Positions 1 to 12,349 are shown, counted from the first letter of the stretch. The stretch is DNA of 64,000 bases from Lithospermum erythrorhizon (GCA_019722365.1 JADFUC010001357.1:744001-808000); one strand, 5' to 3'. Notes: generated by a model from the letters alone, not told the origin. Program-made: numbers and translations.

Positions 1-1179
1 AAATATTTGTGAAAAAGGTAACATAATAATAGTTCTTAAGAAAAAGGGCCTCAATAAAATATAAAATTAAATAATTCGTAGAATTATTGAGCTCGAGCGC
101 TTCTGCGAAAGAAGATAAAACACAGCCAAGGTAAAGCATTTATGTTGTAATTATTCTTAAATTTTATAGATAGTATTTTTAAAATTTGTGGCTCCCGAAT
201 GGGCCGGCCCTGACAATACTTGATGTATTCAAATACTCAATTGTTTGCTTTTATTTGTATTTACAGTGTCGTTTGCGTATAGATTAATAAATAAATTTAT
301 ATCATTGAAAATATAAAATGTCAATTAATTGAAACTATGTAATCAGTTGGTTGACAATTTAATAAGAAAAAGTAGTAACAAAGTACATTGAAAATATAGA
401 AATATAATTTTTTATGCTAGAATGATAAAGTATATTGAAACAAAAAATTAAAGTTAGAGTTAACCATTATCCTTTTATTTATATGGTGTGTTACCAATCA
501 GAAATTCGGAATGACCAATCATGTTAAAAGTATCCAAGCTACCCATGGTATATTATTGAGGGGCAACAATAAATTAAATGAACTGAAAAATGAACCAGTT
601 GAGTTCTGATAATAAAGGAGTAGCTAGCAATCCTTATGAAAATTACATCTACTATGAGACGACAATAAAAAACTACCAAATCATGTGCCCACTGAATTGA
701 AGTCCCTTTTCAATTTTATGTTAGTTCATTATACGCTATCTTTTCATATATGGACATTTGCGACGACTGCACATATACCATCGCAATTGATATTATTGCT
801 TTAGTTATCTATCCTAGTAGATTTAGCTATATCATAAATGGAAGAAAGACTTAGATTTGTGCGAGAATTATTAATACTAAGCAATAAACTCAAAGGGATT
901 TGGCCTTTTATCTTACCACTTATTAAAGGTTACCGTGAGTGATTATCCCAATTTATTGTGTTATCTTTATCTATCACAACCCAAAGAATACAAATTAAAT
1001 TCAAGAATTCTAAATAAAACAAATATTTATAGAACGAGCGGCCCAGATACATGGGTGCTTCGATTATTATGAGCCGATTTTAACTAAACATAATTATTTG
1101 TGTGGAGGAGTTTGAAAATAAAAAATACAATTGGATTACATGGATTTGATTTTAATAACATGAGCTAACCAGCAACGAT
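1..1179. other. intergenic, no gene seen
   Basis: AT-rich sequence with no convincing open reading frame, exon or RNA gene. A short GC-rich patch near 200-215 stands out from its surroundings but matches nothing I recognise. Confidence 0.6.
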
Positions 1180-1272
1180 CCGACCTTAGCTCAGTTGGTA
1201 GAGCGGAGGACTGTAGTTTGTAGCAATCATTCAGAAATCCTTAGGTCGCTGGTTCGAATCCGGCAGGTCGGA
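1180..1272 (+). tRNA. tRNA-Tyr (GUA) with intron
   Basis: The sequence folds as a complete cloverleaf. The 7-bp acceptor stem pairs 1180-1186 with 1265-1271 and is followed by discriminator base A1272. The D arm is standard, the T arm carries GGTTCGAATCC, and the anticodon GUA lies at 1213-1215. An intron of about 20 nt (1217-1236) interrupts the anticodon loop one base 3' of the anticodon, which is the usual place for eukaryotic tRNA-Tyr introns. A run of seven T residues follows directly. The gene delivers tyrosine to the ribosome after intron removal by the tRNA splicing endonuclease. No base looks damaged, so it is probably functional. Confidence 0.97.
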
Positions 1273-1279
1273 TTTTTTT
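1273..1279 (+). terminator. RNA polymerase III terminator of tRNA-Tyr
   Basis: Seven consecutive T residues start one base after the discriminator of the tRNA. This is the normal Pol III stop signal. Confidence 0.85.
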
Positions 1280-1887
1280 GGCTTATTTCTTTTTCTTGCC
1301 TCCCCTTTAGGGAAGGATTAGTATAAATGTGAAATTAACTAACATGAAATACCATACTCCATAGTACCATTATTCATTAGTGACCACTTGTCTTGTTGGG
1401 TAGATGTCTTCAAAATGATGATTGAAGCATGCACAAACAAGCTATTATTTATTGGTCGTATTGTCCCCAAAGTGTTCTATTATGAGTGACATTGTGTATT
1501 TCATGATAAGTGCTAAAATTTTCCATTTTGGTTCACTTGTTGCTTTTAATTTTTACTTTCAATTAAAAAGATACTGATAAAAGTGACTACTCTGATTTAA
1601 TATTGATTCAGTAGTTTACCTATTACCTTAAACATCATAAATCTTCAACACCTTTAACTTCAATGATTTGTTTCTTTTGTAACGGATGACTCACAGCCAC
1701 CGCTACTCTTAGAGTGCGATTTGTTTCTAATTATAGTGGAAGTGTACAACTCAATTACAAAATGATGGTAAAACTTTAGAGTAATAACGCCATAATGGTT
1801 GAAAATTGAGCATCTATTCCTATCAATGTACTAAAGAAACATTTGCAGTTGAAACATGCTCTGTACATACTACTTTTACCACCCAGT
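1280..1887. other. spacer between tRNA-Tyr and the UXS gene
   Basis: AT-rich spacer. Its right part should contain the 3' untranslated region of the UXS gene, which is transcribed leftwards and stops at 1888. No other gene is visible. Confidence 0.5.
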
Positions 1888-4800
1888 TTATTTGTTCCCT
1901 TTTCCTTCATCTTCATTTAAAATGCGATTTCTAAAATCACTGACCATGCGCGGAAGCCCTTCCTGCAATGATATTTTTGGCTCCCAGTTTAGAAGTTCCT
2001 TTGCTTTGGTGATATCTGGTTTCCTCTTGTGAGGATCGTCAGCAGTGTTAGGTCTGAATTCAACTGTAGCGCTTGGATCGATTACATCCTTGACTACCTG
2101 TATAGACAAAGGGAACGTCGACAAAGAGAATGGTTTTAACATGAGATGAGTTTGATGAACAAACAAAGCGAATGGTTTTACTCCCAGACTTTAGGCGTAG
2201 ATAAAGAAACGAGGAACCTCGGCAAGACAACATGGTGGTCTCTGGGTTTCCCAAGTTGAATGGGCCAACATGCTCACCTTCCATCAGAGCTACCAAACCA
2301 TCAACCTACAGGAAAGGACAAATAATGAACTTCGAATTGACCTTTCACCACATTCCAAAAATTTGTGCAAGGCCTGATCCGCATTCTACATTGCATTCTA
2401 GGCATTACGTAATGGTTATAATGTCAAGTTCGCGAAGCGGGGAGTGCGATTCGGTATGGGTGCAGGTATGGTCGGGATGCGGGATATGCGTGTTTATGTG
2501 AATCATTTGATGCGAAGGGGTATTATTTTTATATATTTTTATTTATTGTAATATTAATATTTTTATATTTTATTGCTACTTTTATTAATATTTATATCAT
2601 TTTTCACTAAAAATTATCAATGAACTTTCCAATTTTCAACCATCTTATATTAAACATTGTAATATTAATTATATTTAATTTCCCATATCAAAAACCAGGT
2701 GTAGACCTTACTGGAAAATATCAATTATATATATAAAGTACTAATAATTTGAACTTTAAACTAAGTGTCTTGACAATACGTAGGCTGTCTCAGGGAGTTT
2801 AGGTACTGTTCGAGGCGGAAGTGCAGAAAGCGAGTAAGATAGCTAATATGTAGTTTACTGTGACTAAGTAATGAATTATATATCATGTATCGAGAAGCCA
2901 AGTTCTTTACTCACTCCAGTTTTTTATAGTGTCGTTTAGCAAAAAAAAATTATTTTTTATAGTTGTCGTTTAAGCGTAAATAGCGTTTTACGTTTTGATA
3001 ATAACGATACTTTTTCTCTTTGAAATAAACAGCAAGCCAAATGATATTGTTTTGAGTTGATTGTAAATGTATATTTTCAATCTGTTTTGGTAATTTTTTT
3101 CATGGCTCGTATTAAATGGGTAAACGGCAATGCATGGATGGAGTATTGAATAACTACACAAAGCAAATAGTATTTAAAAGAATTTCTTGTCTGCTCAAAA
3201 TTGACAGATTTTCGGTCAATGACGTCTAGTATTATCGGAAAGGTCGAACCCCATAATCATTTGTCATGGTTTCAGTTATCTTTACCATCAAGATTAGAGT
3301 TCATTGTTTCCATTCATTAGAAAAAAAAACAGAGAAGGCAGACCTTCCCAGTTTGACCAGGTGATCAAAACTCAACTTCTCACTTGGCCAAAGTAGTTTT
3401 GGATAAGGAACCATAAAAAAAATCTTCTAAGAAGAAACCAATAACTTCACAACTAAACAGAAAATGATGTCACATTTCCTTATTCCTTTGCTTTGTAATT
3501 TATAAAACAAAGCAACTTCGTATTTTCCAGAACACTCTCATAATAATGATTGAAAAGGGTTATTGACCTATGTTTCTTGCAAACAATACATGAATATAGA
3601 TATACAGAACCTATCCTAATTAGCTGAAATATTCAGTGAGTATGATAAGGAAGTAATGTTATTTGGATGACCTTTTAGGATGAAATCCTACGGGTAAAGT
3701 CTAATCTGATTACAGATACATACCAGGTCGGAGACATATTGAAAGCTTCGTGTTTGTTGCCCATCACCATATACTGTCATCGGTTGCTTCCTGATTGCCT
3801 GCATCGCAACAGAAGTAACAGATTCAGACTGATGGCTCAGCTCACATCATGGTTTATGGAGAACATTGTAGGAGTAGAAGACAAACCTGGGCAACAAAGT
3901 TGCTAACAACTCGCCCATCATCTAGACACATACGAGGCCCATATGTGTTGAAAATGCGGGCAATGCGAACCTCAACAGCAAGCATAACAGGAAGGCCAAC
4001 CACATCAATCGATTGCACAAATAAGTAAATAACAAGGCAAGAAACTAAGAACTGAAAAATTCTTCAGTGAGTCACTGCCTCTGTAAAGTAAACGTGGAAA
4101 TTAAATATTGTTAAAGGCACCGAGCTCATAACATTGTGTGGAACAAACCGAACAACCATACCAAAACCATGTAAATGTAACAAGGAAATCGATTGTCCAT
4201 GTAACAAGGAGAATGAGAGAAAAGTGGAACCTCGTCGACAATGGACAAACATGATTTGCAGCTTCTACAGTTAGAAAAATACTGAAGGTGATAAAATGTC
4301 ATCTTTCGTATAAAAGGAAGAACAACTACATCTTATTTGGGAGTGAAAGTTTGTGGTAGTGGACATCCTATACTTCAGGTGATGCAAAAACCTCAAACAA
4401 AAATAAATTGAAGTGCTTAGGCAGATAAGTCATTCACAACCTAAATTTTATTGGTAAACCATCTTAACTTTTCAGCTTTAGAACGAAAATTCACATAAGC
4501 TTCTCTTTTAAACTCCTAAAACATTCTCCTTATACTACTCGAACTCATCTTAGGACCAAGCTTTTTATTATTGCTCTACAACAGATTCCTTATAATACAA
4601 TGTAAGATATTATGATATAACTACTTAGCTACATTCATCCCACTGATGATAACCTCCTCAAAATTTGATTCAAGGAGAAGGAACAAAAAGTAAAAAATCA
4701 GTACAGAAAGGTTATTGGAGTGATTTAGTTGAGGAACCTATGATGGATACAAGGAAAAGATATGGTAGAAGTGCATCAGGAGACACCGACAGAAATTATG

Positions 4801-6320
4801 AGCCCTCTAACTGTCTAAGTGATATCATGTTGGCACGTAGCTCTAGTCCAAACTCTACAATTGTACTTGCTAAAAGCTTCAGTAGTGTGAGTTGGAATTT
4901 GATCATGTTGACTCTTAATCAACCAGGCAATGTATAAAATTACAATATATGCTATATTAGTACTTAGACGATACATTCACAAAAAACATCCATCTAATCC
5001 TAGCTTAAGCTGCCACAGAAGAACACTCTGTGATGTCTTCACACTAGTGAAAGCTTTCAAGTGAAACAAGGAGAACAATCCAAGTTAGCAATATGATAAA
5101 AACTTCATTTTATGCATTACACTCACAAAGTTTGTCCATAACCATTACCTCAACACCTGCACCGCGGTGGTAATCCATGGCCAAGGTCTCCGCTACTCTC
5201 TTCCCTTCATCATAGCAACTCCGTTCACCTATAAAATTATCAAATAGCATCACCCATCCCTCTTCCCACCTACTCGTATACTACATGTATAGTAAAAAGA
5301 ATATATTTTTCACTCTAACCTATTGGATTCACATTGCCCCAATAAGTCTCTTTCTGTGGATGCTCCAGTGGATCACCATAAACTTCACTTGTACTAGTAA
5401 GCAAAAGCCGGGCACCAATTCTCTTGGCGAGACCCAGCATATTAAGTGTCCCCATCACATTAGTCTTGTAAAATCACAGTCAAGGCTCACAACCACCAAA
5501 CTAGTTTACTATACCAATACTAATCAATTGAGCAATAAATATGACATACCATAATCACATTAAAAACCGAAATTAACTCAAAACCATAATGTCAAAATTA
5601 CTAAATATATATAAAAAAGGATATGATAGTTTTGACAGGATTATACTTGTAGTGGACAGGAGAAGCCGGACAAGCCAAATGGTAAATCTGATCAACCTCC
5701 AACAAGATTGGCTCAACAACATCATGCCGAATAAGCTCAAACCTCGGGTTCCCGAAATGATGCACCACATTCTCCTTCCTCCCAGTAAAGAAATTATCAA
5801 TCACAATAACCTCATCACCTCTACCAATCAACTTATCCACCAAATGACTCCCCACAAAACCCGACCCGCCCGTTACCACTATCCTCAACCTCTTCCTCCT
5901 TATCCCCACAGGTATTCTCCCATTTCCACTCATAAAGTTCACATCTTTACCATCATCACTACCACCCCCATCATTTAAACCAACCCCAACATCTCTATTA
6001 TGATCATCAACTACATTTTCACTCTCACTATCAAATTCACTACCAAAATTAATTTTTTCAGTTAATGGGGTTTGTCTAAATTTTCTAACAATATTATTTG
6101 ATTCATGAGATGATAAAAAAGTTGGTTGGAAAATAAAAAACACTGAACCAATAAGAATACCTATAATAATGAAGACAAGACGTTGTTCTTTAAGGATGTA
6201 GTTTAAGGATCTTGGAAGAGTTCTATGATGTTTGGTTGACTTGGGTAAGTAAGATTGAGCACTACCAAGCTCTTCATCTCTCTTGTATGCTGAGCTTGAT
6301 TGCTTGTGTAATTGCTTCAT
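1888..6320 (-). CDS. UDP-glucuronate decarboxylase (UDP-xylose synthase), membrane-anchored type, with frameshift in exon 6
   Basis: Converts UDP-glucuronate to UDP-xylose for xylan and other wall glycans; relatives with this N-terminus sit in the Golgi membrane. Coding exons (minus strand): 6320-5625, 5467-5320, 5228-5149, 3970-3887, 3798-3724, 2305-2218 and 2097-1888; phases agree except at exon 6. The product would be about 460 residues, close to plant UXS2/UXS4. The parts seen are a basic cytosolic tail, one membrane helix at about 48-65, an acidic spacer, the NAD-binding GGSGFVG at 151-157, the catalytic Tyr287 and Lys291 of SCYDEGK, and the C-terminal part beginning [10 protein letters not shown]. 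Intron 1 is a U12 AT-AC intron (separate entry). In exon 6 the stretch that should encode GEFTMLELAE is 5 bases short. This shifts the frame and gives an early stop in exon 7, removing about 70 residues. It may be a sequencing error or a real lesion. Confidence 0.93.
5468..5624 (-). other. U12-type AT-AC intron in UXS
   Basis: Read on the minus strand, the intron starts ATATCCTTT, the exact consensus of the minor-spliceosome 5' splice site, and ends in AC. The branch-site core CCTTGAC lies at 5485-5479, with the branch A (5480) 12 bases before the intron end. Removing these 157 bases joins ...NPVKTI to KTNVMG..., the expected UXS sequence, in phase 0. There is no usable GT donor close to this junction. 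Confidence 0.92.
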
Positions 6321-7424
6321 TATTGTATGGATTCTTGACTTTTTTTTTTTTGCTATAATGGTGATTTTGGGTTTTTAAAGATTGGATTTTTGAATTATTT
6401 TATGGATTTTGTACATTGAAAATTAACCTCTGAAGGGTTGAAGATTCCAAGTTTTATTGGGTTTTATGATTTGTTACCAATTAATTTAGGCGATTTACTT
6501 TGACTGAAAGAGTAAAAACTCATGAATTCATCATCTTCAAAAAGTAGTTGGTTGATAATAGTACTATGGGGTCAAAATCATCAGAAATAATCTACCTATA
6601 CTATAAAGTGAGAAATTGATGAAGTTTATCTCCTGAGCTGTTATACACACTAAAACATTAAATGAGGAAAAATTATTCAACATATTCCAACGAATCCTCC
6701 TCATGCGATGTTAAAATGTGCCGAATCCCTCTCCCATATTAAAGTAATAACAAAACACCTAAAATAAAAAAGTTAATTAACAATGATAAAATGATAAATG
6801 GCTTATTACAAAACAAACACAAAAGTTGTTTGCTACTTTCCTTACAAATATTGCAGGAGTTCGCTACTTTGCTTATAAACACAAAGTTACCTGCTGTTGG
6901 GCAACACGAAAACAATGAGTAATCAAGAAAATTAGCAGTTTGTTGTAAGATCAAAACATGCAAAAAAAAAACACTTGCACTTAGCTCAAGAGGGAATATT
7001 ATTGTTACGACTTTCGAATGGCAAAAGTAGCCGACCAACCATTAGACGAAGATAGGGAAAGGAAATCAATAAGGAATTAGTAAGTCCTTAAGGCCGAGCG
7101 CGAGGATATTTACCCATTCACCGATATTATCAGATCTTTGGGAAACAAATAAAGAAAAAATGAAAAATAGTTCGAGTTTTAGGTTTTAATTTCAGCTTAT
7201 TATCGATCTTCCCAGACGTGCGCACTGCTGATGTGGGAGGGGAGGAGTCCGTGGTTACCGCTGTGCGCCTGGTAATGGCGCGGAGTTTAGAGCGGCGAAA
7301 ACAACCTTAAGGTTGTTTCTTCGCTTATGCTAGCCGCTAAGACAATATTCGACGCAGTCAATTCCGCAAAATCCGTAGTTTAGTGCCGTCGCTTCCTCCC
7401 CGGTGATTATCGGGACTTTAATGA
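6321..7424. other. UXS promoter side and spacer
   Basis: Just right of the UXS start codon is T-rich sequence (a 13-T run near 6339-6351) that should hold the 5' leader and promoter of the leftward gene, though I see no clear TATA box. About 7080-7424 is richer in GC than its surroundings and abuts the copia LTR. It has no recognisable coding content. Confidence 0.45.
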
Positions 7425-7949
7425 TGTTATTGACGCTCTTCACTTAGAAGATCGAAGAAGAAGACAGCGCATGCATGCAAATGGAGATGACAAAACAAAA
7501 TCCAAGTTCCACTAGAGTTGAGTTAGATTTAAAGATGGCTTATCAATATAAAGTCCTAATTATACTAGTTGTAGGATCTATAGTTGTGATAGGATGACTA
7601 ACTAACTCTATAACAGTACGCTTGGATCTACCATTCAATATGAGTCAATAAGTAAAACAGCAGTGTTTATTATGAGGAAATTGAGTGATCAAAGATTGTA
7701 CATTTGTCTTCAATTAATCAAATAAACTTCTTAGCTGGGAAGTGTAACTCATGAACCAAATCATTTGTCTAATCGTTAATTGTCTAAATTTAGCGTATGT
7801 AAACTATTGCATGAAAACTAAAGGTTCTTCTGTTGTGGTTCTGAAGTAGGTTTAGTCAAACAAATTCTAAATTGATTAATTTTAGATTAAAAATTGGGGC
7901 TTTTGTTTCATCATTTAATCGAGCCAAAAAATCGCTGGATGTCCTAATA
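7425..7949 (+). repeat. copia left LTR
   Basis: Shares long blocks with 11776-12298, for example CAATCCAAGTTCCACTAG-like sequence near 7500, CTTATCAATAT near 7540 and TGTCTAAATTTAGCGT near 7782. Small indels are frequent. It ends in TA rather than the expected CA. Confidence 0.85.
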
Positions 7950-7952
7950 AAT

Positions 7953-7966
7953 TGGTACGAGCGGTG
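7953..7966 (+). other. copia primer-binding site (initiator tRNA-Met type)
   Basis: TGGTACGAGCGGTG lies four bases after the left LTR. It resembles TGGTATCAGAGC, the complement of the 3' end of plant initiator tRNA-Met used by copia elements, with a few changes. Confidence 0.7.
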
Positions 7967-8089
7967 TTGATCTATACGGGAGGTCATGATAAAACCAAAA
8001 CGGTGTCATTAACCTCAGCAATTACCATGTAAGGAAGACTAAGATGCGACAGGTTGTACGTAAAACAAACTAGCTAAACCCTGGGAGAA

Positions 8090-9058
8090 ACTTATAAAGA
8101 AGTTTTAAAACCCAATGACTTGGTCCAAGATTAAATAGCTTGATCAAGATGCCTTGGCTACATTAGAGATCATATCACTCAGTTATACACCACAAAGGAG
8201 AATGGCATAACCGCAATGTATGCCACAAGCTTCAAGGGCTGTATGAAAGGAAAACTGCGTCTCAAGGTAGCTAGTAAGGCAAATCGTGCGCATTAAGGCT
8301 CAAGATGGACGTTGGATCATAACACTTCAACCAAATTGAACATCTTTTCAACCAACCTTACTTAGCACGTGGAGTAACCTTCGTTCTGATGCCTATGGTT
8401 GCTCGCACACTTCCCCGAATCATGGGAAACACTTAAAAGATTCTCCGATGACACCATAAAGAAAGATGGCGTGATCAATGCTATCCTAAATGAGAATCTC
8501 TAAGATCGTGCATCGGGCGAAGCAAAAGCAAGATGAATGATACTCTAGTATTTGAAAAGAAAAGAAACAATTTCAAGAAGAAAAACAAAATTGTGCAGCC
8601 AAGATCAAAAGGAAATGACAAAGAAGATGATAAATGTCATTATCAGTGACAAGACAGATATTTAAATCGTATCACATATTTTCAAAAGAGATCGCTAAAT
8701 GGCACAAAGAAAGTTTAAGAAACATGTAGATAGCCATAGCTCATCATTCACGACTAGACAGAAAGATCAAACTGATAGTGTGTGCTATACTGCAGAAGAG
8801 GATGAATGGATAATTGATTCAGGTGCTTCTTTCCATGTCACTCCACATAAAAGGTTCTTTAGCAAATACAAGCTAGGAGACTATGGAGTTGCCAAGATGG
8901 GAAACAGTGGAGTATCTCAAATAATTAAGTATCGGAGATGTACATCAAAGACTCCATCAAGGAAATACAATGATCTAAAAAGAAGTCGCATATTCTATTT
9001 CACGAGCCTCATATCCTCTGGAAAGCTAGATGATGAAGGCATGCTGAATGTATTTTAA
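8090..9058 (+). pseudogene. copia Gag and protease remnant
   Basis: Around 8400-8500, translation in shifting frames gives a Gag-like stretch with LPESWETLK. A damaged CCHC knuckle is visible near 8630-8660. From 8699 an open stretch of 119 codons contains the aspartic protease motif WIIDSGASFHVTPH (catalytic DSGAS at about 8816). The reading frame is interrupted upstream, so no full Gag-Pol can be made. Confidence 0.85.
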
Positions 9059-9164
9059 ATGGACATCGAAGTCGCTAGACAACTCCAAAAGATGATTTCT
9101 AAAGTAAGCAGAACGGGATCATTATGCCAAGTGCAAATTCGGGATCAAGAGAATACATTGTACC

Positions 9165-9791
9165 GTGATCAGCAGTATTGATATATGGCATAAGAGGCTG
9201 TGTCATATGAGTACCAAAGGACTTGCTATACTGTCCAAAAGAAACTTGATTCCAGACTTTGATGAGAAGATGATGACTAGTTGTGAGCACTGCCTAATGG
9301 GAAAGCAACACAGAATGCCATTCAACAAGAATTCCTGCAGAAAAGAAAAGAATTTAGAGTTGATTTATTCTGATGTTTGTGGTCCTATGAAAGTACAAAC
9401 ACTAGGAGGTTGTTCATACTTTGTGACCTTTATTGATGATCACTCCAGGAAGGTATGGGCATATCCTATCAAAAGCAAAGATCAAGTGATACATATGATC
9501 AAGATGTATCATCAAATGGTGGAAAGAGAGCTAGAATCAACCCTCAAATGTATTAGAACAGACAATGGAGGAGAATACATTGGAGAGTTCGATCAATACT
9601 GCAAGAGTAAGGGAATAAAACATGAGCAAAGTGTTCCTAAGACACCAACATACGAAAGTATAGTAGAAAGAAATTCAATAGAACTATCATTGAAAAGTGC
9701 ATACCGTTATCTCATGTTGTCACTTTGGAATTTTGGGAGAAGCAATGAGTGCTGCTATTCATGTTATAAACTGTCCTCTAACACAGATTGA
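9165..9791 (+). pseudogene. copia integrase remnant
   Basis: An open stretch of 208 codons carries the GAG-pre-integrase zinc finger (WHKRLCHM ... CEHCLMGK) and most of the DDE core: the first Asp in YSDVCGPM, the second in RTDNGGEY and the Glu in VERNS. It is the best-preserved part of the element. The C-terminal part of the integrase is lost in a frameshifted region after about 9700. Confidence 0.9.
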
Positions 9792-10639
9792 ATATGCGCA
9801 CTGTAAGAAGTATGGTCTAATGCTATGAGAGGTCATACGTACACTGAAAGTCATTGCCGCAAAGTTTTGTGTGTCATCCCTAAAGCATGTAGAGGAGCAA
9901 CCGATAACAAGTCTGTGAGCCCGTGATATTCTTGAATTAAGTAATGAAAAAATTTGGATATAAACTTTATGATCCAATTGCTACAAAGGTGATCGTATAG
10001 GATGTCAGGCTCAGCCGAAATCAAACTATCAAGACATCAATCACCAGCGAGCGCATCAATGGATTTACTGATGAATTTGATTCGTAAGAAGGTTAAGACA
10101 AATTTGGCGATCCTCCTTTTGTCGCCGGTATCAATAACGATCATAAGACAATCGGATGATCATTGATGCTACCAACAACAATCATGAACCACCAGAGGAT
10201 CAAGTTACAAATCAAACTGCACAACAAGCAAACACTAATGCTCCTACACGAAAGCAGCCTTCAAGTAGCGTAGGATGTGCCTCTCCACAAGGTATCCTCC
10301 TGATGAGTACATATTGCTCTCCGGGGCGGGGAGAACCACATGCTGCGACGGTTTGGTTGTGAGCGACGACAAAAGCACTGCCAGTCAAGCGCCACACGAA
10401 ATAAACGGAGTCCCTATACAAGAATCTCACTTTCAAACTGGTTGAGAGTTCCTAATTTAATTCATCTTGAAAATGATGATTTATAAGACGCCTCTAAGTA
10501 TTAGTGCAAAATTTGATCTGTGGCCGAGGAGTTGATGTTATGACTCCTGCCACGCGAGCAAGCAGACATATATATGTATCGTCTCGTAAGGCTATGTAGT
10601 TCAAGGCAAGGAAAACATGGTCTCTAAGTCGCAGCCAGC

Positions 10640-11620
10640 TTCATATGGACTCTCAAACAAGCTCTCGACAATGGTATAAAAAGATTTGATGCCCATGACT
10701 CAACACAACTTCAAAAGGACTCTAATGGATCACTGTGTATACATAAGAGGTAAAACTACTGCAGAATTCATAGTACTCCTGCTGTATGTCGATGATATGC
10801 TGATAATGGGCAAGGATATAAATCAAATCAAGGACCTAAAGATCAACCCGAAATGAGATGTTCGAGATGAAGGACTTAGGCCGAGCATATCTCTAGAACG
10901 GAGATCGTGAGATAGAAAAGATCACTGTGGCTATCTCAAGAGAAGTATGTCCATAAGATACTACAAAGGTTCAACATGGACACTTCCAAACCTGTAAGCT
11001 GCCCTCTAGGAACTCATCTCAAGATGAGTTCATATCTGTGTCCTAAGAATGAAGCTGAATACTCAATCATGCAAAGGATTCCATATGCTTCTGCAATTGG
11101 AAGCCTTATGTATGCTATGATCTGCACAAGGCCAGATATAGCCTATGCAGTAGGATTGATGAGTAGATTCACTTCTAATCCTGGAAAGCAACACCGGGAG
11201 GGAGTGAAGTGGATTCTCAGGTATCTCAAAGGTTCATCCAACAGTATATGCCGCGTGGGAGACATTGAGACGACTGATCAGCTATACCCGACTCGATTTA
11301 GCCGGGAGATGCGTACACTATGAAAAGTCTAAGATCCGGTTATCCGCTTACATATGGAGGGGCAGCTATCTCATGGCAATCTAAATTGCAGAAGTGCACA
11401 ACTCTATCCACTACTGAAGAGTACATCATAGCTTCACCGACGTCGCAAAGAGATGCTACGTTAAAAGGTTCTCCGGGCATGTAATTAAGTCAACCAAGTT
11501 GTAGTGAAGTGTGATTCACAGTGCTATTCACCTCTCTAAAAATCCATCACTGCATTCCAGATCAAAGCATATCCATCTGAGATATCAATGACAAAGAGAG
11601 ATTCTCACAGAGCGTCTTTA
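10640..11620 (+). pseudogene. copia reverse transcriptase and RNase H remnant
   Basis: The polymerase motif LLYVDDMLIMG is encoded at about 10772-10806. The frame 10976-11323 encodes the linker and RNase H start, with KPVSCPLGTHLK and TRPDIAYAVGLMSRF. The end of RNase H, KCDSQSAIHLSKNPSLHSR, is read around 11503-11565 in another frame. Several stops and shifts separate these pieces. The first half of the reverse transcriptase (about 9800-10640) is too damaged to trace. Confidence 0.88.
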
Positions 11621-11775
11621 CCGAGAAAGTCCACACTAAAGACAACGGGCCGATATTCACTAAGGTACTTCCTAAAGCTAAGCATGATAACGTTATATCA
11701 CTGCTGGATTAGGAACTACCGCTGACCGAGCAACACCAGAGATCATCTCACCTTCCTAAAGCCTTAAGGGAGATT

Positions 11776-12298
11776 TGTTGGATACCTTCACTAGGAAGAC
11801 GGGCAGAGTCAGGCAAGCCAGATGCAAATGTGAGTCAGATTCAAACACAATCCAAGTTCCACTAGGAGTTGGAGTTGAAGATGGAAGCATGGCTTATCAA
11901 TATGAAGTCCGAATTATACTAGTTGTAGGATTCATAGTTGTGATAGGATTAGGATCAATCTAACTTATAAACAAGATGCTTTGATTCACATTCAATATGT
12001 TGAATAAGAAACAAAGAGTAAGTTTATTATGAGGGTACTGAAAGGATCAAAGATTGCAATATTTGTTATTCAATTAATCAAATAAACTTGTTAAAGGGAG
12101 GTGAATCCTAACCATAAATCATGGTTCAATCAAGTAATTGTCTAAATTTAGCGTGCATGTAAACTATCGCATGAAAAACCAGGTTCTTCGTTGTGGTTTA
12201 TCAAACAGATTTCTAAATTCGACACTCCGCTTAGATTAAAATTGGGGTTTTTCGTTTCCATTGTTTAATTGAGCTAAAATCAATTGGATTTCCTAACA
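11776..12298 (+). repeat. copia right LTR
   Basis: Starts TGTTGG directly after a purine-rich stretch (CTTAAGGGAGAT, the likely polypurine tract) and ends CTAACA. These are canonical TG...CA ends, so it is better preserved than the left LTR. Confidence 0.88.
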
Positions 12299-12349
12299 AA
12301 GTACATAAAGAGAAGAATGAGGAGGACATGAACGAACGAGGGATGACAT

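Larger units (their letters stand above)
7425..12298 (+). mobile_element. degenerate Ty1/copia LTR retrotransposon
   Basis: The element has two related LTRs (7425-7949 and 11776-12298), a primer-binding site after the left LTR, and pol domains in copia order: Gag, protease, integrase, reverse transcriptase, RNase H. Every domain is broken by stops and shifts, so it cannot move on its own. Well-preserved stretches alternate with scrambled ones. The LTRs have clearly diverged, so the insertion is old. The left LTR starts TGTTAT and ends TA where the right one starts TGTTGG and ends CA. I found no matching target-site duplication, so the exact ends are uncertain by a few bases. Confidence 0.92.

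Noticed and set aside
5285..5554. 89-codon plus-strand open frame over UXS exon 2
   Set aside because: Antisense to a conserved exon and its introns.
5589..5978. 129-codon plus-strand open frame
   Set aside because: Lies antisense over UXS exon 1; it is a shadow of that coding sequence.
10156..10436. Overlapping open frames on both strands inside the copia element
   Set aside because: Fall in the scrambled region between integrase and reverse transcriptase; residues of neither domain are visible.
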